This document shows positions 16,420-25,239 of a stretch of DNA of 64,000 nt, piece after piece. The stretch is taken from NCBI RefSeq assembly GCF_050306235.1, contig NZ_JBLWFH010000011.1, positions 62,001 to 126,000 of the forward strand, read 5' to 3'. The translations under genes were made by a program, and so were the position numbers. Source of the DNA: Glaciecola sp947496235. GTDB taxonomy: Bacteria; Pseudomonadota; Gammaproteobacteria; Enterobacterales; Alteromonadaceae. The notes under the pieces were generated by a model that was given only the letters and a program-made list of their open reading frames with translations, made no database searches and was not told the DNA's origin. The first letter of the stretch is position 1. Every line of letters starts with the position of its first letter.

Positions 16420-19035
16420 ATGAAGCAAGATCTCGTCGCTCAATTAAAAGATACTATTAAGTATTTAGGCGCCACTTTAGGTGAAACTATAGAAGCTGAA
16501 TTAGGTACTGAATGGCTTGAACGAATAGAAGCAATTCGCCACGATGGCAGAGCCTCCTCTAATGGCAACGAAGATTGCACTAAAAAGCTCGCTGCTACTA
16601 TCTCATCATTGGATAACCAATCACTGTTAACCATAGCACGAGCCTTTGCCCAATTTTTGACGTTGGCCAATATTGCTGAGCAGGAATTTAATACTGAAGC
16701 CCAGCAAGAACAAAGTTTAAAAACTTATTTAGACAAGCTCATCGAACGCAAAGACGATATTCCAGCGGATAAAATTCAAGCGGCAATTAATAAGCTTAAT
16801 ATTGACCTGGTATTAACAGCTCACCCAACGGAGGTGACGCGAAGAACCAATATTCATAAGCACAGACAATTAGCCAGTCAATTATTGAAACTCCACAGTA
16901 GCGAATTAACCGAAGTCGAGCAGCGCAGAGTGAAATCTCGAATAGGCGATTTAATTGCACAATCTTGGCATACAGAAGAAATTCGCTCAGTGCGCCCTAC
17001 TCCTGTAGATGAGGCTAGATGGGGATTTTCAGTCATTGAAAATTCACTATGGGAAGCCGTTCCTGATTTTATGCGTGATCTAGATGATTTCTTGCAAACG
17101 AATTTTCAACAATCTTTAGCGTTAGACGCGAAACCTGTACAATTTGGTTCTTGGATGGGTGGAGACCGCGACGGTAATCCATTCGTAACATCTACAGTGA
17201 CTCAAGAAGTACTCTTTAGAGCAAGACGTCGAGCGGCGAAGTTGTTCTTACAAGACCTCAACCAATTGTTTGTCGAGCTATCGATGAATAAATGCAATGC
17301 TAGTGTTCGAGAAATAGTCGGTGACGCAAAAGAACCTTACAGAGAATTAATTAAACCCCTGATTGATAAATTTGAACTTACGCGCGAAGGGCGCGTTGAT
17401 GCAAGTGAATGGGTGCAATCAAATGATGAACTATTAACCCCGCTGACTCTTTGTTATGAGTCGTTATGCGAGTGTGGCATGCGTGTGATTGCAGACGGAC
17501 TGCTGCTAGACACCATTAGACGTGCCTACGCTTTCGGCACAAACTTATTAAAACTCGACATTCGACAAGACAGTCAGCGTCATGCCGACGTGTTTAGTGA
17601 ATTGACTAGATACCTGGGTCTAGGCGACTACAATCAGTGGGAGGAGGTTGATAAACAAGCTTTCTTGTTACGAGAGTTAAGCTCTCGTCGCCCATTGATA
17701 CCCCAAAAATGGACGCCTTCTGAAGAAGTCCAAGAAGTATTAGATACTTGCCGAGTAATCGCAAAAAATGATAAGGCTGGTTTTGGTATTTATATTATAT
17801 CCATGGCCAGTGAGCCCTCTGATGTATTAGCCGTGCAACTTTTATTGAAAGAAGCAGGCGTCGACTGGCCGATGCCAGTAGCACCATTATTTGAAACACT
17901 GGACGATTTAAATAATTCTCCACGTGTAATGCAGTCTTTATTGGATATTGATTGGTATCGCGGATATATCAACGGTCGTCAATATGTGATGATAGGATAT
18001 TCGGATTCAGCTAAAGATGCGGGTTCACTTGCTGCCGGCTGGGCTCAGTACACATCACAAGAAGCTTTAGTTAATCTAGCCCGACAGCAGAATATCGAAC
18101 TAACCCTTTTCCATGGTCGCGGCGGCACTATTGGTCGTGGGGGTTTACCAGCAAAAGCTGCCATTCATTCTCAACCACCAGGCTCTCTGGATGGTGGCTT
18201 TAGGGTAACGGAGCAAGGTGAAACTATTCGCTATAAATTCGGTATGCCACAATTAGCCAAGAAAAGTCTATCCTTATATGCATCTGCAGTGGTTGAAGCC
18301 TTAACCTCACCGCCTCCTGCACCTAAACAGGAATGGCGTGAAATCATTGGCGAAATGGCAGATAAGGCGCGCGACAACTATCGCGGCATCGTGCGAGAGA
18401 GCAAGGACTTCGTGCCCTATTTCCGCGTCGCGACGCCTGAACAAGAATTGGGTAAGCTGCCCTTAGGTAGTCGCCCGGCAAAACGCAAACCCCAAGGCGG
18501 AATTGAGAGTCTTCGAGCGATCCCTTGGATCTTCGCTTGGGCACAAACCCGTTTAGTACTGCCAAGTTGGCTAGGCGTTATGCGTGCAGTCAAAGCCGTT
18601 AACACTGAAGAGAATGCAGCTACGGTTCAAGAAATGATTGAGCAATGGCCATTCTTCGCCTCTCGATTATCAATGCTCGACATGGTATTCAAAAAAGCCG
18701 CGCCTAGTATTTCTGAAGCCTACGACAAGCGATTAGTGCCAAAAGAACTCGCTCATTTTGGCGAAGCTTTGCGCGAAGAGTTAAAAGAAAGTATGCAAAC
18801 CTTGCTGACCATTACTGGTCACGAGCATATGATGGAAGATGATCCTCACGGTCGCACATCAATGAATATTAGAGCAACATACTTACAACCTCTGCATTAT
18901 CTGCAAATCGAGTTACTTGATCGCATCCGTAAAGCTGAAGCATCAAATTACACCGATGATGATGTGACCACTCTAGAGCGCGCCATGATGGTAGCGATTA
19001 CGGGTATTGCTGTGGGAATTCGAAACACAGGTTAA
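16420..19035 (+). CDS. ppc: Phosphoenolpyruvate carboxylase
   Basis: An 871-residue cytosolic enzyme that carboxylates phosphoenolpyruvate to oxaloacetate to replenish the TCA cycle. The catalytic His is His135 in VLTAHPTEVTRR. Other signatures are GSWMGGDRDGNPFVT, MIGYSDSAKDAGSLAAGW, LFHGRGGTIGRGG, and the C-terminal MNIRATYLQPLHYLQIELL ending in NTG, as in full-length enzymes. An AAAAAGGAAA stretch precedes the ATG. The RNA methyltransferase gene begins three nt after its stop. Confidence 0.98.
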   Translation: MKQDLVAQLKDTIKYLGATLGETIEAELGTEWLERIEAIRHDGRASSNGNEDCTKKLAATISSLDNQSLLTIARAFAQFLTLANIAEQEFNTEAQQEQSLKTYLDKLIERKDDIPADKIQAAINKLNIDLVLTAHPTEVTRRTNIHKHRQLASQLLKLHSSELTEVEQRRVKSRIGDLIAQSWHTEEIRSVRPTPVDEARWGFSVIENSLWEAVPDFMRDLDDFLQTNFQQSLALDAKPVQFGSWMGGDRDGNPFVTSTVTQEVLFRARRRAAKLFLQDLNQLFVELSMNKCNASVREIVGDAKEPYRELIKPLIDKFELTREGRVDASEWVQSNDELLTPLTLCYESLCECGMRVIADGLLLDTIRRAYAFGTNLLKLDIRQDSQRHADVFSELTRYLGLGDYNQWEEVDKQAFLLRELSSRRPLIPQKWTPSEEVQEVLDTCRVIAKNDKAGFGIYIISMASEPSDVLAVQLLLKEAGVDWPMPVAPLFETLDDLNNSPRVMQSLLDIDWYRGYINGRQYVMIGYSDSAKDAGSLAAGWAQYTSQEALVNLARQQNIELTLFHGRGGTIGRGGLPAKAAIHSQPPGSLDGGFRVTEQGETIRYKFGMPQLAKKSLSLYASAVVEALTSPPPAPKQEWREIIGEMADKARDNYRGIVRESKDFVPYFRVATPEQELGKLPLGSRPAKRKPQGGIESLRAIPWIFAWAQTRLVLPSWLGVMRAVKAVNTEENAATVQEMIEQWPFFASRLSMLDMVFKKAAPSISEAYDKRLVPKELAHFGEALREELKESMQTLLTITGHEHMMEDDPHGRTSMNIRATYLQPLHYLQIELLDRIRKAEASNYTDDDVTTLERAMMVAITGIAVGIRNTG

Positions 19036-19038
19036 CCT

Positions 19039-19551
19039 ATGCCTTTTAGTATCGGTTTAATAAATCCTAAAGCGGCTACCAATGTAGCCGCTATTCTTCG
19101 AGCAGCAGGCTGTTTCGGTGCTAGTGCGATTTTTTACACTGGCACTCGGTTTCGATTTGCTAAAGATAATCATCCTCAGTTTGCGCAAGATACCAAAGAA
19201 TTTCGCAAAAAAATTCCCACCGTAGGGGTTGAAAACCTTTTCGATTTTGTGCCCGCAGGCGCCAAAATTGTAGTGGTAGAATTGGTCGAAAATGCACTTC
19301 CTTTACCTGAATTCTCTCACCCCGAAAATGCTTTTTATATTTTAGGCCCGGAAGACGGAAGCGTGTCTCAAGCCATTGTCAACAAAGCTGATGCCGTTGT
19401 TTATATCCCCTGCCGCAGTAATTTAAATCTTGCAGCCACAGCCAGTGTTTTGTTTTATGATAGATCAGTAAAACTAGGTTACGATAATTCAAAAGATGCG
19501 ATGGATAAGGCCAGAGACAATAATAATAATTTGACTTGGCGTAAAGACTAA
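19039..19551 (+). CDS. SPOUT-class (SpoU/TrmH family) RNA methyltransferase
   Basis: A 170-residue SAM-dependent RNA 2'-O-methyltransferase of the SpoU family with the deep trefoil knot. Motif 1 is LINPKAATNVAAILRAAGCFG, motif 2 YILGPEDGSVSQAIV, and motif 3 VYIPCRSNLNLAATASVLFYDR. There is no N-terminal RNA-binding extension, so it is a minimal form. The target (tRNA or rRNA position) cannot be inferred. It is probably co-transcribed with ppc (3-nt gap). Confidence 0.9.
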   Translation: MPFSIGLINPKAATNVAAILRAAGCFGASAIFYTGTRFRFAKDNHPQFAQDTKEFRKKIPTVGVENLFDFVPAGAKIVVVELVENALPLPEFSHPENAFYILGPEDGSVSQAIVNKADAVVYIPCRSNLNLAATASVLFYDRSVKLGYDNSKDAMDKARDNNNNLTWRKD

Positions 19552-19552
19552 A

Positions 19553-19573
19553 GGCCTAGTTAGCCACTAGGCC
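19553..19573. terminator. Hairpin between the RNA methyltransferase and CTERM genes
   Basis: GGCCTAGT (19553-19560), loop TAGCC, ACTAGGCC (19566-19573) in the gap between convergent genes. The stem is perfect at 8 bp. The T run is weak in both directions (TTTAG on the minus strand), so this is a modest bidirectional terminator candidate. Confidence 0.55.
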
Positions 19574-19616
19574 AAATTAGTATCCAAGTTAAGTCTTTAA
19601 CAGGTAAAAAGCTGAC

Positions 19617-20345
19617 TCAGATTCTTCTTAAGAACAAGATGCCAAACGCAGTTAGCACAAAAAATAGTGCCGTTGGTGCATTTACGCTTGAAGCTAGAAG
19701 TTGTTGGGAACTAGTTTCAACCTGAAACTCCCTAATGTCATCCGCTTTTTCTTTAGACACTAAATCTAATGCTTGTTTTTGAGAAATGATGACTTCACCA
19801 TCTCTTTGCGGATTGTCCCGACTGAGTGCACCATTATTTAATTCAGAGCTTGTTTCAACACGCGAATTATCGTTTGCCAGATTAGTTTTCTCAAAGCTGC
19901 TGCTCTCCTGTAGTTCGGTTGTCAGATTTGAATTTCCAGAGTTGCTTAGGGAACTAGTGTCTAAAAAGGTTAAAGCTTGTGAACTAAAAGACTGTGAATC
20001 TGTGTTACTCCAGTTTAGCCCTGTATCAGTTACCTTGAAACTGCTCACGCCCGTTATAGTTTCATTTACTCCATCATAAAAAGACGAATTGAGAGGTGCT
20101 AGTGCAATTGACGCCATGGCCGTTTGTTCGTGGGATTTGTCGAAAAATTTGTCGTCAGGACCAGATGTATTTACCGCTCCCTTATATTTAGGTTCAGAAT
20201 AGCCAAAGGTATAATTAACAGGCCCTGACACTCTAATGCCGTTTTCTCCTCCGGCTATGTTGTCATAGGTAAGGTAAGCTGCGTTTGCAACTGAAATAAG
20301 CGACAACAAAAAGCAACTCAATAACATCTTACAGTACATCTTCAT
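19617..20345 (-). CDS. Hypothetical exported protein with PEP-CTERM-like sorting tail
   Basis: A 242-residue protein with a signal peptide (about residues 1-22, ending SVANA). The mature region is Ser/Asn/Thr-rich with no recognised enzyme domain. The C terminus, VNAPTALFFVLTAFGILFLRRI, pairs a V-x-A-P motif with a hydrophobic helix and terminal Arg-Arg. This is the layout of PEP-CTERM-type signals processed by exosortase, in the VxAP form I recall from Alteromonadales. No exosortase gene is in the window. Surface or matrix location is inferred; function is unknown. Confidence 0.72.
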   Translation of the reverse strand: MKMYCKMLLSCFLLSLISVANAAYLTYDNIAGGENGIRVSGPVNYTFGYSEPKYKGAVNTSGPDDKFFDKSHEQTAMASIALAPLNSSFYDGVNETITGVSSFKVTDTGLNWSNTDSQSFSSQALTFLDTSSLSNSGNSNLTTELQESSSFEKTNLANDNSRVETSSELNNGALSRDNPQRDGEVIISQKQALDLVSKEKADDIREFQVETSSQQLLASSVNAPTALFFVLTAFGILFLRRI

Positions 20346-20550
20346 ATTTGTGATCCATTTAACGCGTTAATATCAAGGACCAGAATGCACAAAGAGTGCC
20401 TGAATAATTATTATATATTTCAGTGGGTTAAATTTTAAGAAAAACCAATAATGCAAATATTACTGATTAAATTGTAATAAAGGCCTTTTACCAAACAGAT
20501 TGCAGGTGGAAGGCTAAACGATAAATGTTAGTTATCGTCATAAACCTAGA

Positions 20551-20583
20551 CCAAGCTAATACCCTGGATAGGTATTGGCTTGG
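20551..20583 (-). terminator. Long hairpin downstream of the M1 aminopeptidase gene
   Basis: CCAAGCTAATACC (20551-20563) pairs with GGTATTGGCTTGG (20571-20583), 12 of 13 positions, around a 7-nt loop. The pairing can be extended by TAAACC (20541-20546) and GGTTTA (20585-20590). It starts about 20 nt past the stop. The T run is poor (TTTAT), so it may be a transcript-end stabiliser. Confidence 0.5.
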
Positions 20584-20602
20584 CGGTTTAGAAAAAAGCT
20601 AA

Positions 20603-22489
20603 TTATTCAAAAAAGTCTTCATTCGCTTTTACCGTTAAGGGATGATATCCCGGCTTTGCTTCTTCAAACGCACGTTTTGCGAAAGCTTTACCTTCAGGCG
20701 TTTTAGCTAGTTCACGATATAGCGGTTTCACTAGTTTATTACGCCCTATAGATACAAGGTAAGTGTATAAACGGTCGTAAGCGGGCTTGTATTCATTCGC
20801 CACCGCGATCATTAACCAACTATGTGCAATTTCATTATTCCTGCTTTGGGTTAATTGAAAGCTGCTATCAAGTGCATCCAATTGGGCCGCTGTTAACACT
20901 TCTGGCATATTATTTAAAAAATATAGCCATTCATGCACTGTCCAATTGTCTGTTTCAATGTCTGTGGCTTGAAGGTCGCCGGCAAGCCAAGCGGTTCTAG
21001 CTTGATCTACCTTTTCAAAAGCATCGGATACGGGTACAGGTGCACCTTGAGGAATTCCTGGTTCAAAAATCCATTGATGGATACGCTCTTTACTTAATTG
21101 CTGTGGGAATTTTGCAATCAGGGTCTGATTTAAATAGTCAATAAATTGGTCCGTGGTGATACTTTGAAAGGCAAAATGAGCAAAATAATCGAGTAAAAAC
21201 TGGTCAAAGTTATCTCGACCCACTTTTTGTTCGATCTCTCGTAAAAACAAAGCACCTTTTTCGTAAGGGATATTTGAGAACACATCATCAGCGTTACGCC
21301 CCCGAAGATCAATCGCCATAATCTGGTCATTCTCAGGCAAACTCTCAATATCCGCTTGTAGATCCTGATAACCTAATACAGCTTCCATGTTGTATCTGTC
21401 ATTTCCATAAATCATTTCCATGATGCGGTAGGTTAAATAAGTGGTAAAACCTTCGTTCAACCACAAATCGCGCCAAGTCGCGTTGGTCACTGTATTACCA
21501 GACCAACTATGGGCCAACTCATGGGCTATCAAGGCAACAAGACTTTTATCGCCCGCAATTACTGTGGGGGTAATAAAAGATAATCTAGGGTTTTCCATGC
21601 CGCCAAACGGGAAAGAAGGAGGTAGAATCAGTAGGTCATATCTGTCCCAACTGTAATCACCATAGGTTTTTTCTGTCACTTCTAACATAGCTTCAGTGTC
21701 AGCAAACTCTTCAGCAGCTGCGTCTAAAATGGCGGGTTCTGAATATACGCCGGTGCGTTGTCCCATGGCTTTAAATTCAAGATCGCCTATGGCTAACGCA
21801 ATTAAATACGATGGAATTGGTTGCGGCATATTGAAGTTATACACGCCATCGCGTTCAGTTTCAGGGTCATTGGCCGCACTCATGACAGCTAAAAGTTCCG
21901 TCGGTGTACGTATAGTTGCTGCATAAGTAACTCTAACCTGAGGTGTATCTTGTAGCGGAATAAAACTTCTCGCATGCACAGCCTGTGCTTGTGTAAACAA
22001 AAATGGATGTTGTTTGCCTGCTGTTTGAGTTGGCGTTAACCACTGCACACCTGAGGCATCCGGTGAAGTCGCATATTCAATGGTAACCTGATTAGCACTG
22101 GTGCCTACTTCTATATTAAGGGCTTGACCTAATTCAGGTTCTTCTTCACCAATAGAAAAATCTACGGATTGATCATTTACAGAAACTTGCTTGATGTCCA
22201 GTTCTCGAGTATCCAAGATTAGCTGATGGGCGTTTTCTTTTACGCGCTCAAAAGTTAAGGTTGCTGTTCCGTAGAGCTGCTTTTGATCAAAATCAGCACT
22301 AATATCTAAATCGATATGACGCACTATCATTTCATCTGGGTTTGCAAAAGAATGATAATCCGTACCAGATTCTATATGTTGCTCTAAGGGTTCTACTGCC
22401 TTTTCAACTTGGCTTTCAGATGTTGTTACATCTGAGCATCCAAATAAACTCCCCGCCATAATCAGGCCGGCAATTATATGCTTATTCAT
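20603..22489 (-). CDS. M1 family aminopeptidase lipoprotein (leukotriene A4 hydrolase-like)
   Basis: A 628-residue zinc aminopeptidase with a lipoprotein signal (lipobox SLFGC, Cys18), so it is periplasmic and membrane-anchored. The substrate-binding motif is FGGMENPRLSF (296-305). The zinc site is His323-Glu324-x-x-His327 with Glu346 (HELAHSWSGN ... WLNEGFTT). The C-terminal part is all-helical as in the LTA4 hydrolase branch of M1. It would trim N-terminal residues from periplasmic peptides. It is monocistronic between mdh and the CTERM gene. Confidence 0.94.
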   Translation of the reverse strand: MNKHIIAGLIMAGSLFGCSDVTTSESQVEKAVEPLEQHIESGTDYHSFANPDEMIVRHIDLDISADFDQKQLYGTATLTFERVKENAHQLILDTRELDIKQVSVNDQSVDFSIGEEEPELGQALNIEVGTSANQVTIEYATSPDASGVQWLTPTQTAGKQHPFLFTQAQAVHARSFIPLQDTPQVRVTYAATIRTPTELLAVMSAANDPETERDGVYNFNMPQPIPSYLIALAIGDLEFKAMGQRTGVYSEPAILDAAAEEFADTEAMLEVTEKTYGDYSWDRYDLLILPPSFPFGGMENPRLSFITPTVIAGDKSLVALIAHELAHSWSGNTVTNATWRDLWLNEGFTTYLTYRIMEMIYGNDRYNMEAVLGYQDLQADIESLPENDQIMAIDLRGRNADDVFSNIPYEKGALFLREIEQKVGRDNFDQFLLDYFAHFAFQSITTDQFIDYLNQTLIAKFPQQLSKERIHQWIFEPGIPQGAPVPVSDAFEKVDQARTAWLAGDLQATDIETDNWTVHEWLYFLNNMPEVLTAAQLDALDSSFQLTQSRNNEIAHSWLMIAVANEYKPAYDRLYTYLVSIGRNKLVKPLYRELAKTPEGKAFAKRAFEEAKPGYHPLTVKANEDFFE

Positions 22490-22594
22490 TATTTCTCTGT
22501 CCTATTTATTTTTTATTTACTGCTTGTTTTTCTTTTTACCTAGCTTGCGGATTTTGCGTTGCTGGAAGATATAGTTGACGATTTAAAACAAAAA

Positions 22595-22615
22595 AGCCAG
22601 CAATCTATGCTGGCT
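22595..22615 (-). terminator. Intrinsic terminator of mdh
   Basis: AGCCAGCA (22595-22602), loop ATCTA, TGCTGGCT (22608-22615). On the minus strand it is followed by six Ts. Confidence 0.92.
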
Positions 22616-22638
22616 CTTTTTATAAGGCTAAGTACTGA

Positions 22639-23577
22639 TTAGTTATTAACGAAATCAACGCCTAATTGAATATCACCACGTAATCCATCAAGCATGTCTT
22701 CTTTCGCTTTTTGTTCAAACGCGCTTAATTCGCCATATGGTAAAATTTCTTCTACGCCATTTTTACCAAGACGTACTGGGTGAGCAAAGAAAGGAGCATC
22801 ATCGCTTCCATCAACTTGAACATAGGTATATTCAGTTACAGCTTCACCTTGCATTGCTTTAACCAAAGACAAACAGAATCTTGCAGCTGCTTGACCCATA
22901 GACAAAGTAGCAGAACCGCCACCAGCTTTGGCTTCAACAACTTCTGTACCTGCATTTTGGATACGTTTGGTTAATGAAGCAACTTCGTCGTCACTGAAAC
23001 TAACGCCTTCTACTTGAGATAGAAGAGGTAGAATAGTAGTACCAGAGTGTCCACCAATTACAGGTACATGAACTTCTGATGTGCTCTTACCTTTTAATTC
23101 AGCAACAAAGGTTTCAGAACGAATAACGTCAAGGGTTGTTACACCAAAAAGTTTGTTTTTGTTGTACACGCCTTTTGCTTTTAATGCTTCAGCGGCAATT
23201 GCCACAGTAGTATTTACTGGGTTAGTGATAATTCCGATACAAGCGTCTGGGCAGTTATCACCACAAGCTTCTACTAGATTTTTTACGATACCAGCGTTGA
23301 TGTTAAACAAATCAGAACGATCCATTCCTGGCTTACGAGGTACGCCAGCAGGAATTAATACAATATCACAACCTGTTAGGGAATCTGCTAACTCATCTTT
23401 CCCGTAACCTTTAACCGCAACGTCAGTTGGAATATGGCTTAAATCTACTGCAACACCAGGTACAACCGGTGCTACGTCATATAAAGATAACTCTGAACCT
23501 GCGGGTAGTTGGGTTTTAAGCAACAATGATAATGCTTGACCAATACCACCTGCTGCGCCTAATACGGCTACTTTCAT
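22639..23577 (-). CDS. mdh: Malate dehydrogenase
   Basis: A 312-residue NAD-dependent TCA-cycle enzyme that interconverts malate and oxaloacetate. The Rossmann start is VLGAAGGIGQALSLLLK. Substrate Arg residues lie in GVPRKPGMDRSDL, NAD contacts in IITNPVNTTVAIAAE, and the catalytic His in VIGGHSGTTILPLLS. Length is as in E. coli. It diverges from argR with a 196-bp gap, a conserved gammaproteobacterial arrangement, and has its own terminator. Confidence 0.98.
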   Translation of the reverse strand: MKVAVLGAAGGIGQALSLLLKTQLPAGSELSLYDVAPVVPGVAVDLSHIPTDVAVKGYGKDELADSLTGCDIVLIPAGVPRKPGMDRSDLFNINAGIVKNLVEACGDNCPDACIGIITNPVNTTVAIAAEALKAKGVYNKNKLFGVTTLDVIRSETFVAELKGKSTSEVHVPVIGGHSGTTILPLLSQVEGVSFSDDEVASLTKRIQNAGTEVVEAKAGGGSATLSMGQAAARFCLSLVKAMQGEAVTEYTYVQVDGSDDAPFFAHPVRLGKNGVEEILPYGELSAFEQKAKEDMLDGLRGDIQLGVDFVNN

Positions 23578-23773
23578 GTTTCCTCTCCTGAATTAACGGC
23601 AAAAAAATTTGTGCGTGAGATTAATCTAAATAGGGATAAATCTCAATCACCCAATAGTCTGATTGAAAATTTTTATCCATTTGATACCAATAGAATGCCT
23701 TTGCGATTGCCTAAACAGCATCCATCGGGCAGAATAACTCTTCTTTTTGTACTGTTGCGGAGCATAACAGTTT

Positions 23774-24238
23774 ATGAGTACTAACAAACAAGACACTTTA
23801 ATAAAAGCCTTTAAAGAGATGTTGAATTCAGAGAGTTATGGCTCTCAAGGTGATATTGTTAGTGCCCTAAAAGCCCAAGGCTTTGATAACATTAGTCAAT
23901 CTAAAGTCAGCCGATTATTGTCCAAATTTGGCGCTGTAAGGGCAAGAGATGCTAGAGGCGACATGGTCTATTGCTTACCACCAGAACTTGGCATGCCGAC
24001 CGCTAAGAGTCCGCTAAAACAGTTAGTGTTAGATATAGTCCACAACAACGCCATGATCATTATTCGTACCAGTCCAGGCGCCGCTCAATTAATTGCACGC
24101 CTTTTAGATTCGTTAGGTACGGCTGATGGCGTTTTGGGCACAATAGCTGGTGACGATACGATTTTTATTGCACCAGTAGACATATCCAAGATTGAAACCA
24201 TACGGCAACGAGTGCAAGACCTATTCGATAATGTATAG
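23774..24238 (+). CDS. argR: Arginine repressor
   Basis: A 154-residue hexameric regulator that binds ARG boxes when arginine is present. The N-terminal winged helix includes GSQGDIVSALKAQGFDNISQ and SKVSRLLSKFG. The C-terminal arginine-binding and oligomerisation domain has RTSPGAAQLIARLLD and GTIAGDDTIFIAP with the paired Asp residues. I saw no clear ARG box in the mdh-argR gap. Confidence 0.97.
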   Translation: MSTNKQDTLIKAFKEMLNSESYGSQGDIVSALKAQGFDNISQSKVSRLLSKFGAVRARDARGDMVYCLPPELGMPTAKSPLKQLVLDIVHNNAMIIIRTSPGAAQLIARLLDSLGTADGVLGTIAGDDTIFIAPVDISKIETIRQRVQDLFDNV

Positions 24239-24269
24239 CTGTACTCTCAGCATAGAATTGTAGGTATAC

Positions 24270-25106
24270 CTAACTATCTTTACTGGCTATGAGTTGCGAG
24301 TAGATTTCCTTTTTATTCAGTTGATAATGCTCTGCTACTATCTCTGCGACTTTTTTCGGCGGTAACAGGTCAGCAAGCTTGTGCATAAGTGCTAAGGCTT
24401 CTGGAGGCAGGGTTTCCAATTGGGTTTTAGCCTTATACAGAATAACAACAAACTCTCCTTTTTGATGGCTCGCCGACGCCGTTAACCAAGACAAGACCTC
24501 AGTCGGTGTTTCACCCACATAACGTTCAAAGGTCTTGGATAATTCTTTGGCGACCACTATTTGCACATCTTCGAATTGGGAATCTATCATTTCAACCGTC
24601 CCCAGTATGCGTTTAGGGGATTCATAAAATACACAAGTCATTCCCGAGTTCACTGCTTGCTCTAACGCTTGTAATCTTGCTTGCTGTTTTACCGGCAAGA
24701 AACCAGAGAATGTAAATCTATCCGTTGGCAGACCTGCGCCACTTAAAGCTGTAGTTAAAGCACAAGCGCCAGGTAAGGCTGTGACCTGGAGCTGCTGTTG
24801 TCGACAGGCGCGAACCAAACCAAAGCCTGGATCACTGATAAGCGGAGTACCCGCATCTGAAATCAAGGCTATATTTTTTCCTTGCTTTAATTGCTCGATA
24901 ATATAATCGGTTTTTTGCCTTTCGTTATGATCATGCAAACTAAAGGCTTGGGTTTTAATATCAAAGGCCTGAAACAACTTACCGGAATGCCTTGTATCTT
25001 CTGCCGCTACTAAATCAACCTCATTTAACACTTCGATTGCTCTAGGCGTCATATCACCTAAGTTGCCAATGGGTGTAGGTACAACATATAAAGTGCCAGC
25101 AGACAT
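24270..25106 (-). CDS. rsmI: 16S rRNA (cytidine-1402 2'-O)-methyltransferase
   Basis: A 278-residue tetrapyrrole-methylase-fold enzyme that methylates the ribose of C1402 in 16S rRNA using SAM. Motifs include YVVPTPIGNLGDMTPRA at the N terminus, VAAEDTRHSGKL, LISDAGTPLISDPGF, and FSGFLPVKQ. The ATG at 25106 is chosen (MSAGTLYVVPT, GGAG about 7 nt upstream) over a TTG at 25136. It diverges from lpoA, as in E. coli. Confidence 0.96.
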   Translation of the reverse strand: MSAGTLYVVPTPIGNLGDMTPRAIEVLNEVDLVAAEDTRHSGKLFQAFDIKTQAFSLHDHNERQKTDYIIEQLKQGKNIALISDAGTPLISDPGFGLVRACRQQQLQVTALPGACALTTALSGAGLPTDRFTFSGFLPVKQQARLQALEQAVNSGMTCVFYESPKRILGTVEMIDSQFEDVQIVVAKELSKTFERYVGETPTEVLSWLTASASHQKGEFVVILYKAKTQLETLPPEALALMHKLADLLPPKKVAEIVAEHYQLNKKEIYSQLIASKDS

Positions 25107-25239
25107 TTTACACTCCAAATTTGTTTTTATTATCAAGGACGATAGTATACCGACTTTAGATCAGATTCTTTACTCAATGGTAGAATTTTTTCGGTTTGCA
25201 GGTAGACTATGCTAGGTGTGGGTTGATTAAGGATGTTTT

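Noticed and set aside
23578..23773. Search for ARG boxes in the mdh-argR gap
   Set aside because: No pair of TGAAT-N4-ATTCA-like sites was found; only weak AT-rich partial matches, so autoregulation is not claimed.
24261..24272. 12-bp palindrome TAGGTATACCTA at the rsmI stop
   Set aside because: Short, overlaps the stop codon of rsmI, no T run and no second copy seen. Too little to call an operator or terminator.
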